From Plantago elongata (Eukaryota; Streptophyta; Magnoliopsida; Lamiales; Plantaginaceae), in assembly GCA_036897095.1 (NCBI GenBank), contig JAYMSP010001789.1, positions 1 to 28,832 of the forward strand: a DNA stretch of 28,832 nucleotides. The letters run 5' to 3'. How positions within the stretch are numbered: position 1 is the first letter of the stretch; each line of letters opens with the position of its first letter. The notes beneath the pieces are model-generated. The model saw only the letters and a program-made list of their open reading frames with translations, did no database searches and had not been told where the DNA came from. Positions 1 through 10,400 of the stretch are shown in pieces. The position numbers and the translations under genes were made by a program.

Positions 1-451
1 CGCTCTAGTCACTTGTGCATGGTTACTTCCTAGATGTTTGAGTTTGAAGTTGATGGCTACCTTTGCTTGAGGATCCTAATCTAGTGGACTTAGTTGGTTT
101 TTGTTATACCCGAGGGTTGGGGCTTTTACATCAACAATAGAATATCATATAATGCATAGTGTATAATGTATAATTGGTTAACAACCACAATAAATCCAAC
201 TCGAGTTGGAAAATCTTAGCTCAAGTTGAGATTAAACCAGGAAGATCCTTATATAAATAAATACATGTATTATTAAATTGATAATTCAATAGAAAATCTC
301 ACATGTGGTTTGGTATAGATTGTGTAATCTTTTAGTTGATGAATAGTGAATTAAAAATGGTATTTGGAATATAGTTACAAATTTATGGAGTTGTTATTTA
401 ATGGTGTGTAAGAATAAAGAGTAATGTGTGCAACAAGTAAGTGATGTGTGA
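1..451. other. Intergenic, no recognised gene
   Basis: AT-rich sequence with no open frame of recognisable protein content and no RNA gene that I can see. The first 150 bases are less AT-rich than the rest and could be the edge of a feature lying outside the window, but nothing identifies it. Confidence 0.5.
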
Positions 452-684
452 TACTTCATCCCTTCCATAAATCTCTTTTATTTTTTTTCTTGCACAAATT
501 TTATGAAGTTTGAGTAAAAACATGGTTTATATAGATAAAGTAATAAGTGTATAGGAAAAGGAAAAATAAAAATTGAAAAATTATTAATAGTGAAGATAGT
601 GGATTTCCACAAATGAAAATTAAAAGTTTTTAATGCAACACCCAAATTGAAAAAGTGAAAATAGTTAATGAATTGGAGGGAGTA
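452..684. mobile_element. Stowaway-like MITE (Tc1/mariner type)
   Basis: The left end reads TACTTCATCCCTTCC and the right end, read on the other strand, TACTCCCTCCAATTC. Both resemble the TACTCCCTCCGTCC-type ends of plant Stowaway MITEs. A TA dinucleotide, the usual target duplication of this family, sits at 452-453 and again at 683-684, giving an insert of about 229 bp. The interior is AT-rich and non-coding. The two ends have diverged (CTTCATCCCTTCC against CTCCCTCCAATTC), so this is an old copy. Such elements are moved by a mariner transposase supplied elsewhere. Confidence 0.6.
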
Positions 685-897
685 CATTTTGAAGTTTTAA
701 TAAAATTGTTAATTTGATTGAGAAAGTAAATATGAAATGAAACTAAGGTAGAAATCTAAGATAATTGTTTTGTGGAAACAAAATTTAGTTGAAATTTTAT
801 TATAGAAGATAATGTATTGCGGGTTAAACATGACGTGTTCTTATCGGATGATGAGTTAGGTTAGTTTCAGGGTCCCGTTCTGCTGGTGCAGTATAGA

Positions 898-1007
898 AAA
901 CTCTAATTTTTTTTTGAAACGGCAACGACGACTCAAACCCCCGACCTATTGGTTGGAGGGGAAATATATTACCAACTGTCTTGCGCTTCGTTGTCACCAA
1001 ACTCTAA
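898..1007 (-). mobile_element. tRNA-derived SINE-like retroposon with target-site duplication
   Basis: Read on the minus strand, the insert (998 down to 907) starts GGTGACAACGAAGCGCAAG. It has a degenerate A box (GCGCAAGACAGTTGG), then the stretch CCAACCAATAGG in the anticodon-arm position, then a B box (GGGTTTGAGTC), and it ends in nine A residues (907-915). Identical 9-bp direct repeats AAACTCTAA flank it at 898-906 and 999-1007, as expected of L1-type retroposition. At about 92 bp it is short: a tRNA head with almost no body. A decayed tRNA gene is the alternative, but the A tail and flanking duplication favour a SINE. Confidence 0.65.
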
Positions 1008-2920
1008 CATGAACACTAGGCATGTACGTGAGTGAGTATAGTATGGGAGGTTATTTCTAAAACTACAACCGACCGGCCTACGGTGGGTTGTACTAATCTC
1101 TAGCCATGAATGGTGTATTTGTTCTAAAATCACCGCGGGCAGGTTTACATTTATGGCGGGTGGATGGTGGACATGTGTTTAAGTGGAGATGAGAAATCCA
1201 TGGTGGAGATGAGATATATGTGGTGGATTAATGAGGTAGACGATCAATTGGGCAGTTGAGGACGAGGTGGAGTGGAGGCGTGGAATGGGTAATAAGTGAG
1301 AGATTGGGAGAAAATTATTTGACCTAACCACTAGGATAGTAAAAAGATGTACTACTTAATTGAGGAAGAGGGAGATGGAGTGGGGTAGAAAGTGAGAGAT
1401 GCTCCAAAATGAATAGAATATATAAACTTGAAAATTTTGGATGGAGGGAGTATATATTATCTCTATCCTAAAATTTTAAGAAGATATATATTACATTCAA
1501 GCAAATTATGATTGTAGGCGATCTCCATGGAAGTCGAGGTTGATTAGTCTCGGACTTACACTCTACTCTAAATGTTGATTACATAATTTTGTGTCCTAAA
1601 TAGGTGATAAACTTCGACAACAATATGGGGCCTGGATCCTCAATAATTTTCATTTTTTTCTTTTCATTTTACCAGTCTTTTCACTGACGATTCCTACCCG
1701 AAAGATTCATGAAAAGTTAAAGGTCAAGATGAGTTTTCGGAACGTCACAGACGATATAGAGTATCATCCAAGAAGCACAATACTAAGGTGAATTTGATAT
1801 TTATTATAATTAATATTGGGCAAAAGGTTATCATAATAGAAATGATAATGAGTTCATCCAAGAAAAAATTCCTGCTTGATTTCAATAGGAGACGGTTGCC
1901 TACATATGCCTTCTCTAATATGACAATAAACAAAAATGAGGGACGTTTATCTCTCACTACATCTCTTCATCCTTCTTATATTTTAAATGAGTCTATCCAA
2001 TCAAAATTGTCCCCGCCAATATCCATCGACACATGTGAGAAAATATGTTTGTAAAATGATAATATCTTTTTTATGTGGGATGGGGTGGGTTTGGTGAATT
2101 TTTGCTTACGTGGTGTCTTTTTGGTCAGTTTTCAACACGCCTGGGTGGGATACCCTTATTCATCCACCATTACTAACATTTTGTTTTCCCCAGAGTTAGT
2201 AATAGAAGAAAACTCAAAATATTAATCTTCCGACTCCTTGTCGAGTATCAATGGATCATTTACTAGTTAAGAAGCAAGCTAAAAATCAAACCAAGTTATA
2301 CTATAGAAAGATAAAAAGAAAAACTTAATTGAGATGTTTGGAAGAATAGAAAAAAATTACATTGAGTTTCGATTATTCTCCCTAGACATCAACTTAATGG
2401 ATGATACTTGTATTCGAAACATTACCACTTCTGTAAAAGTGCTACAAAGCCAGAGAAACAAAGTTGCCCAGGTCTGAAGAAAAAAATTGCACGTACATAA
2501 GGCATCAGGGAGTAGATCAACTAAGTTTACCGGAGAGAAAACACGATGTTTAAAGACTAGATCAAAACGTTTGATCACTCACATTGAGCATATCGAACAT
2601 TCAATCGAATTAGGTATTCAACTAAGAAAATGGAGAGAAAATTACCGTTGAATTAGATAAAGAGGAGTACCATCATTGATCGAAGTTGGATGATCAACGA
2701 CTGATGCTTGAAAGATGTCGTGGCTTCCAATTGATTAAGCTTGGCCGATCAACGACCGCTTTGAACAAGCGTTTCTAATCTCCATTGTAATTTGTGTCTA
2801 TTGAACCATTCTGGCAGTGGAGAACATATCACAGTGGTCTTTGCTTTCGTACGTGAGATTTGATATGGATAAAATATTTTTGAATCATTAGTACTAAAAT
2901 TAAATTCATTGATTGGTATA
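1008..2920. other. Gene-free region with fragmentary repeats
   Basis: No coding region with recognisable content. Positions 1439-1452 (GATGGAGGGAGTAT) look like one end of a further Stowaway-type MITE, but I could not find a matching left end. Around 2690-2760 the phrase GATCAACGAC occurs twice about 50 bp apart. The short open frames here (for example 1788-2054 plus and 2357-2578 minus) show no domain or splice context. Confidence 0.45.
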
Positions 2921-3018
2921 AAATTTGAATGGATTTTGATGAAATTGTATTTGAAATGAAATTAAAATGGGAATACTTAAATTGTATTTTAGACTAAATC
3001 ACTGTTCATCGAGCCAAA
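2921..3018 (+). repeat. Dispersed repeat, copy 1
   Basis: The segment holds TTTGAATGGATTTTGATGAA and, further on, AAATCACTGTTCATCGAGCC. Both phrases recur with a few substitutions and in the same order and orientation at 4123-4198 inside an intron of the neighbouring gene. Copy 1 has about 20 more bases in the middle. No terminal repeats or duplication are visible, so the element class is unknown. Confidence 0.5.
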
Positions 3019-3173
3019 TGAATCGATTACAATTGAGAAACAAACAACCCCGTATTAATTACATAATCAGAAGATGTTTGTTTAGAAAATTACCATAATA
3101 ACTTAAAGAATCTTGAAATAATCAAATAAATAGTTATTAAATTATAATAAATAATACGAATATGATTAATAGG

Positions 3174-3360
3174 TACTCTTTTTGTTCTAAATATTTTTTA
3201 ATTTTATTATTATCAGCTGTCAACTGTCTTCGACTTTAAAAAAATGTAATGAAAATTTAATAAATTATTTCATAATATAATTTTAGTAAAGTATTTATTA
3301 TTATAATTTATAATTATTATAGTTAAAGTCGAAAATCTTTAAAACGGAAGGACAATGGTA
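3174..3360. mobile_element. MITE-like element upstream of the UVR/ApaG gene
   Basis: An AT-rich block bounded by GGTAC at both ends (3172-3176 and 3357-3361), giving TA flanks. The left end (CTCTTTTTGTTCTAAATATTTTTTAA) and the right end read in reverse (CATTGTCCTTCCGTTTTAAAG) are loosely Stowaway-like. Inside, CTTCGACTTTAA and TTAAAGTCGAAA form an inverted pair. It lies about 240 bp before the start codon at 3601 and may have supplied promoter sequence. The ends are poorly conserved, so the class assignment is tentative. Confidence 0.4.
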
Positions 3361-3600
3361 CAATAATAGTAGTGTAGATATGCAAAATATGAGCTGGACC
3401 CGAGTGATGGGACGAGAGCCACGTGTAAGTTAGATTTTCCATAGACCACAAAGATCTTGCTCCTCCTTCTTCCCACTCTTCGTCGTCGTTTAACTTGTAA
3501 TTCTACCTCTGTTCCTCTTCTCACACACACCGTGGAAAATCTCTGACATCCCAATTATACTAACCACCCTTAATCGAAAGTGAGGACCAAACAAATTAAA

Positions 3601-6322
3601 ATGCACTGCTTAAACCTCAAACACTTCAACTCCTTTCAACTGCCCACTCGTCTCACCACCACTCGTCTCTGCCGAATCGTTGCCTGTAGCAGCACTTCGA
3701 GTTCCAATCCTCAGAGCTCCATCTCTCGGACCGAAACTTATGCTCTCTTGAAGCACCAATTGGATGTCGCTGCCAAGTCCGAGGTACTGACTGCCCTTGA
3801 TTCATTGCTTCTTTCTCGACTTTCTTTATGTTTTTTTTTAAAGTCTAAGGTGACTCGAATCCCAACCTATTGGAAGCGTCTAACTGAGCTGCACTTCGTT
3901 TTGATATTGAGATATTAGTTCGCTTATTTCATATTTATGAGATTTGTTTGGGACTATTTACTCATTCAGCTTATCGAGATGAAACTTGCTTAGGTTATGT
4001 ATGTTCTATTAACTCACGTAAACTGAATTGTCCTAGTATACTATAAAAATATAATTAAATGTAACTAAGCATAGCTGAAATTAACTATGTAGACGAAGAT
4101 AATAGAGTCTTAAGCTCAAATGTCCATTTGGATGGGATTTTGGTGAAATTGTGTTTGGAATGGAATTGAAGTCCAAATCACTGTTTATCGAGCCAATTAC
4201 CAAATTGGGTTATTTAAATGCTTGGCCAATCAGCCCCTTAGTCAATCTACCTTAGCTTTTAACTCAATCTGAATTCTAGCTGCAAACAACATACCAAGCT
4301 AAAGGATGATTTTAAAGCACAATCTTATCACGTCCATATGCGTTTCGTAATAAATGTGTAACCTAGCTGGTAGCTTAGCCGCTTTGCTTTTAGATCATTG
4401 ATTTACCAAACATTTTTATAAACAACAACTATGTTATTACCTTCTTAACATTAATATCACGTAGAATAAGATTTTAAGTGAATCTGAATTATCAGATAGT
4501 GGATTCTTTTCAGCTATTAACAGAATTTGAAATCATCCTGCTTTAGGATTAGCTATAATGAACGTGCAAACACTTATAGTAGTTTTACTAAGCCCTTGTT
4601 TACGGAATATTGTAAATTTGCAATAAACATGTTGATGCTTGCTACAGATAAGATAAATTGGGGTTTAATTTGAGGTGTTTTTTTAATATGTAAATTGTAG
4701 GATTACAAAGAAGCTGCAAGGCTTCGTGATTCATTGAAACTATTCGAGGAAGAGGAGCCGGTTCTGCGTCTTCAGAGGTCGCTGAAAGAGGCCATTGCGC
4801 AGGAGAGATTTGAGGTATATGCATTTCCACTTCTATATTATTTCTATGTGACTACGGCTGTCAACCAAGACAAGTTGGACTCTTGTGTACGTACAGTCTT
4901 ACACCCACTTTTCTATATTTTTATCTTTTTCAGGATGCAGCTAGGCATCGCGATGAATTGAAGGAGATTGCACCTCATTGTCTTTTGAAATGCTCAAGTG
5001 ATGCAACAACCTTGGTATGCACTGCGTTTTTAACTAGCTGCTGTTGTTGGATTTGATTACAGCTGCATGATGCAACGATCTTGGTGTATAATTGGCTGGC
5101 TATGTGATGAAGTTGAACTGCAACCTTATTCTGATTCCATAACTTTGACCTTTGTATTGCATGCATCTCATGCCAGCTCCAAGCATCTTGGTCACTCAGA
5201 ATTTCAAATTTGTAGCACAATGTTTCTTCATCTCACTGCTATACTGAATGATAAACTCCAACTTGCTCATAAATGAGCTGTTAAATGTTTTTGTTAACAA
5301 CTTTAATTGGCATAATAATTCTTTGTCATAAACAGGACACCAGTTCAGGATACATATTTTAGTTTGCCTGATATGATCAGAGTTATGTTTGATTCTTATG
5401 CGCCTACATAACTTTAAGCTGTCTAATAAAATTAAGAACATTATTGTTTTCTTCCAGGGTATTAGAGTTCAAGTTAGGAGTGTTTACATTGAAGGCCGGA
5501 GTCAACCTTCAAAAGGTCTTTACTTTTTTGCATATAGGATCAGGATCACCAACAACTCTGATCGCCCGGTACAACTTCTAAGAAGGCACTGGATCATCAT
5601 TGATGCAAACGGAAAAACTGAGAGTGTCCAGTAAGTTACTGACTCCATCTCCAAATTTCCTTTCCAATCATCATTGTAGTTAGACTAAAAGTTCACTTTG
5701 CAAACTGTGAGGTGTTAACTTATATGTCTCCTGCTTACAGGGGAATTGGAGTTATAGGTGAGCAACCAGTTATACTTCCCAATACTGGATTTGAGTATTC
5801 ATCAGCATGTCCACTAAACACGCCAAGTGGGAGAATGGTGAGATTCTTTAATCACATCTAACTCGCCTGTCAGACAACAAAAGATTCATAATACTCTTAT
5901 CATAGTACCCAAAACAATAACAGAGAGACATACTCTCTTGTTGCTTCCATTATCTGTAAAATTAAGTTTGCTACTTACTACGAGTATTTCCTTCCAATGA
6001 ATAAGCAGGAAATTTACAGAATGCATCCGAATTATAATAAGCCTTGTACATACTGTCTATCTCTGGGAAAGTTGATGATGTTGTATGTATGTTCATAGTT
6101 TACCCAGTAAAGCACTACAGGTGGTGTCTTTTTGTCTGGTTTTGGGCTGACATTTTTGTCCTTGTTTACTTATATATTGCTCATTTTTTGCCACATTCGT
6201 TTTGGTCGTAGGAGGGCAACTTTGAGATGAAGCATATTGACAAAATAGGTGCACAGACATTCAACGTGGCTATTGCCCCATTTTCTTTATCAACGTTTGG
6301 AGATGGTGCTGATGGTCTTTGA
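3601..6322 (+). CDS. UVR and ApaG domain protein, probably plastid-targeted
   Basis: Six exons with GT/AG introns: 3601-3783, 4701-4814, 4934-5014, 5458-5630, 5741-5837 and 6212-6322, giving 252 residues. Residues 1-40 are rich in S, T, R and hydrophobics with few acidic residues, like a chloroplast transit peptide (possible cleavage near RIVAC). Two UVR-type helical hairpins follow, at about 49-73 (key part [10 protein letters not shown]) and 84-109 (key part DAARHRDEL). Residues 127-252 are an ApaG (DUF525) domain with the family signature [13 protein letters not shown], then [21 protein letters not shown] motifs mediate protein contacts in UvrB/UvrC and in plastid proteins. The ApaG fold is an Ig-like beta sandwich of unclear biochemical role; in plants it also occurs in the F-box protein SKIP16, but no F-box is seen here. 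I chose ATG 3601 because no in-frame ATG lies upstream. A polyadenylation-like AATAAA lies at 6735-6740. Confidence 0.88.
3831..3903 (-). mobile_element. Second SINE-like, tRNA-derived insert in intron 1 of the UVR/ApaG gene
   Basis: The minus strand reads AACGAAGTGCAGCTCAGTTAG (A-box-like), then CCAATAGGTTGGGATTCGAG (B box), ending in a run of A (plus-strand T run 3831-3839). AACGAAG, CCAATAGG and the B box match the insert at 907-998 in order and rough spacing, so the two seem to be one family. No clear target-site duplication is seen, so the outer boundary is approximate. It is antisense to the host gene and lies 47 bp inside the intron. Confidence 0.5.
4123..4198 (+). repeat. Dispersed repeat, copy 2 (intronic)
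   Basis: CATTTGGATGGGATTTTGGT through AAATCACTGTTTATCGAGCC matches the block at 2921-3018 in the same orientation, with a shorter middle. It sits within intron 1 (3784-4700) of the UVR/ApaG gene. Confidence 0.5.
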
Positions 6323-7420
6323 GAATTTCTGTTACAGAAGATGTGGAACAACTGTTTGTATGAAGTAGAGATAGCATTGGTTATAAAGAAGATTTGCTTA
6401 AATCTTATTATATGTTTGTTTCAGCAGAGTGATGAATTACAAGTTGAATCGGCCTTGCAAAGTATCACAAGGTCCAAGTGTATAGTCAGTCGAACAATCA
6501 TGTCTAAGATCCTTAGTAAGATATAAGACTGTTACCCACATGTTGCACTTGCAGTATCTGGTGAATCTCACAAACTTAAATCCAATTGTGATTACATCTC
6601 TGTCAGGCTTAAGTTTCACATTTCTTATTGGTTAATGGGCGTCTGGGAGTTGTAACTTGTATGGTTACACTTTGTTCTTGAGACTTTATCGTGGTCCAGT
6701 GCGACTTTTTAAGAGAGGCTCCGAATAATAGTAAAATAAATATATTCTTTCTTTTACTATATGAACAATGAAAATTTAGAACTAAAATGTTGAGTTGTAG
6801 GGATATTTAAAAGTATATGAAATAAATCATCTTTGTCCAAGTTTTGACGAAGCGTGTGAGAGTATAAAGATTACATTGACAAAGTAAAATCATATTTAGT
6901 ATTAATTCTTGGTCTGACAAAGAAATAAAGTTGAATTTCTTAAACTAATTGATACTCATGTGTAATTGTAATATTTAAAGAGTACGAAATTCACCATATA
7001 ATTTTATATACTTCATTCATTTTGAATTCAACTTACAACTTTTTTTTATGAAACATCCTAATTTTAAATTTTACGAAATTTTGAAAGAAATATGTATTAA
7101 TAAGACATTAAAAAGATGGATTAATATTTTTAAGTATATTTATAAAATTATAAATAAATAATATTTTATGAGTAGTATTTTATATTATCTATATATCTTT
7201 ATATATGTATGTATATTATCCCCAACCGACTTTGAACTTATTAGACTCTCTTATTAAGCTGGGTAAAAATGTTTAGTCGTCCATCTATTTTAATCTCTCC
7301 ACGCTCGATATATGGTGGAGTAACAAAAGTTGAGGATATTTTTGACTATTTGTAGTGGTACTGGTAGTATATATTGAAATCGAAAAATCTAGTTTTTATC
7401 TAGTGATAGAAAAACTTGAT
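6323..7420. other. Intergenic region between UVR/ApaG gene and MPP10
   Basis: The first 400 bases are the probable 3' UTR of the UVR/ApaG gene, with AATAAA at 6735-6740. The rest is AT-rich (6720-7240 especially), with no coding signal. TACTTCATTCATTTTG near 7010 resembles a decayed Stowaway end, but no partner end was found. TATATATT near 7368 may be a TATA element for MPP10. Confidence 0.4.
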
Positions 7421-7435
7421 AAACCCTAAACCCTC
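7421..7435 (+). promoter_or_regulatory. Tandem telo-box upstream of MPP10 start
   Basis: AAACCCTAAACCCTC lies 30 bp before the start codon at 7465. AAACCCTA telo-boxes are a known element of plant ribosomal-protein and ribosome-biogenesis gene promoters and 5' leaders, acting with site II or TEF elements. Whether it lies in the promoter or the 5' UTR depends on the transcription start, which is not visible. Confidence 0.6.
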
Positions 7436-7464
7436 ATCATCAGAGCAGAGCAGTTGTATTCGCA

Positions 7465-10400
7465 ATGGCCGACGACAAGGGCGGAGTGGAGTCGCTCCAC
7501 CGTTTGAAATCGACGGAAGCGGCGCAGTACCTAACTCAATCGGCTGAGCTCGCAAAAGAAGCTCGATTAGCTTCTGAGTACTTGTTTTCCTCTCTCAATC
7601 CCTTCGTTCCTAAATCTCCTTTTCCTCGCCTTCTCACTCAAGGTTTCGACGCCGAGCAGATTTGGCAGCAAATTGACCTCCAATCCAAGCCTCTCTTATC
7701 TTCACTTCGTCGCCAGCTTATCAATTTTGAGAACAATCCTAATGAAATTGAAAAGCAGTTTAATTTCAATGTAATTGAACCGGAAAGGGAAGACGAGGAC
7801 GAAGATGATGTTGACGATGAAGATGGCGAACCGAATGAAGAGTTCGAGAGCGAAAGTGAGGATGAGGATGATGAAGAAGAGGAGGAAGAAGAAGGTGAAG
7901 AAGAGGATGACGAGATGGAAATTGGTGTGGAGGATAAATTTTTGAAGATAAAGGAGCTGGAAGAGTACTTGGAGGAGGATGAGGCGAGGGAATATGGAGT
8001 CAAGGGGAAGGATAAGAGGAAACTAGATGAAACTGATGACGAAGAGGACAATGAAGATGATGATGAGGTATATGCTCGAGAGGTGACTGTTGTTGTTTTT
8101 CTTAATTTAAGTTGTTGGATATGGTGCTTATATTTTTAGTATGTTTCAGCTTGGACTTATGGGCCTTGATGATGATGATGATGAGCAGTTGAGGTGCTTC
8201 CTTTTTCTCACACTTTAAATATGGAGTATGTTACGTTCTCCCTGTATGTGTTGTGGCTTAAACTTTGTTTCAATTCAGCGGTAGGAGTGGTGTTTTGTTC
8301 ACGAATTTATTATGTGTCTTGAATCGAATTGTGTGGTGTTATGATTGTAATGGTTAGCGAGGTAATCTTGTTGTTGGCTGGAACTGGAAGGAGCAAATGA
8401 AGCTAATACACGTTTGGAGTGACATCTTGCAAATGCAATATGGATCATGTTAGCTTTTGCTGGATAAGAAACAGATGTCTGCCAATTTCTGCAAAGAACA
8501 AGATCACATTTTTGGCTAATTAACGTTTGTATTTCCGTGATATCACTATACACAGATTTGGATCAGGGACCTCTTTAGGTATCACTACCGGCACAGCCTG
8601 CACATACTAAATGAGTTCCTATGGTCCATAGACCAAAACAAACTGCACGCTATGCGATCAGCAATTTTTTTTATTATGGGAAAGTGCTTCTTGCTGTCAT
8701 TTTTTATTGGATGTAAAGCGGTTTTTATTCCATGCCTGCAAGAACTATTGACTTTGCACATCTTCGAAGCATTGATAAATAGGTGGCATAATGTTGATAT
8801 TCTTCCAATCGTGGAGATAAGCTGTTATATGCAGATTGTAGTAATATTGTTACCGTCCTTTCATTATATTCATCCTGCGAACTTGGTTTTCCATTTTCCT
8901 ACACTTGGTATATCTGAACCTTTTCATCATGTGCATTAGTATGTTTTTGTTGTTTTATGTATCTAATCACAATTAGCCTTTTGACTGTCCATTTGTTTGC
9001 TGTAGTTGTACTGTTTTTTATCCAGCAAGATGCTATTCTTTATTCCCCTTGTGAACAACATGGACGCTCATGCATCCAATTTAATGGAATTGATTGCGTC
9101 ATGTTTTTTAAGTTTCACTTTGTTAATATGGAAGACCGTCTTAAAAATGACATACCTTCCTCTTGTTATCGCAGATATGATGATTTTTTTGCTGTGAAGA
9201 GTGCTGGCCAAAAGAAAAATTATAAAAGATCTGATAAATCACATGACATGGACATGGAGTATTCTGATGATGGCAAAACAGCTGGTCGGAAGAAAAAATC
9301 CGAACAATCTAGTGAATCAGATGACTTGGACGTGGATGATGTTCCTAACAATCAGAATGATGATCAGGTTATTATCAATATCCTCACCATGCCCCTCTCT
9401 CATTTCTGTGGTTGTTAGCAATTTAACATTGTTGATTTTTTTTTTTCTGCAGAAGACACGAACTCTTTCAACGCATGAAAAGGAGCGAGAGAAGCTGCAA
9501 TCTGAGATAGAGAAAATGGAGAAAGCAAACTTAGAACCAAAGACTTGGACCATGCAGGGTGAGGTAATGTTGATTTATCAAAATGTTTGTTCCCTAGTAA
9601 ACTACTCTTACATGCTATTTTATTTTCGAGATGCTCAATGACTTTCCTTGGTATTCCTTTATACCAGGTTAATGCTGCCAAAAGACCAAAAAACAGTGCA
9701 TTGGAAGTTGACCTAGATTTTGAGCACAATGTTAGGCCTGCTCCCGTTATCACTGAGGAGGTTACTGCATCTCTTGAAGAATTAATTAAGAATCGTGTTT
9801 CTGAGGTAATTTTGATGAGCTCTTATCATCTGAAAAATGAAACAGTTAATTATGCGTCCACACACTTGCCCTTTCATTTGCTTATATATTTGAAGGCATA
9901 CATGTTTTGGTAAGGGCCATTTTACCCTAAGCATCCATTTTTTTTTTTTTTTGTCTGAATTCAACATAGTGGTATTTGGGATTTTTCTTTGCATTCTTTA
10001 TTTATTAATGTATAGTGGCACGGCAGAGAAAAGGTAAAAGGAATTCTTAAGTAGTGAAAATGATTTACATACCAAACTCTATTGCGTAAGCTTTCTATGC
10101 ACTTGATTTTTATAGCATAATCTTTCTTCCAGAGTTGCTTGTCTAAAAGAAATGAGTTTCAGTGGTCTGCATCTTTTTTTACTTTTTACTGTGACATTTG
10201 AGTTCAGTATACGAGTCACGTTATATTCTGTGTGGATATATTTTTCTGCAGAGTTATGATTTTCCGTGTCATTTTGTGGCTTTATGCTTATTGTACCATG
10301 TTCAGGGCCGCTTTGATGATGTCCAGAAGCCACCTACTCTACCGAACAAGGCACCAAGAGAAAAAGTGGAATTGGTAATGTTTAGAAGATTCTATAGCAC

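Noticed and set aside
907-998. Functional tRNA gene
   Set aside because: The cloverleaf arms do not pair well, there is no proper acceptor stem, and the A tail plus flanking duplication point to a retroposon.
2357-2578. 73-residue minus-strand open frame as a gene
   Set aside because: No recognisable family and no exons on either side that would extend it; length is expected by chance.
7638-8051. 137-residue serine-rich open frame on the minus strand
   Set aside because: It is the antisense shadow of the MPP10 acidic tract: GAT/GAA/GAG codons read as TC-rich serine codons in reverse.
8299-9174. Open frames in MPP10 intron 2 as separate small genes
   Set aside because: Flanking exons join cleanly in phase across this interval and the frames have no known domain.
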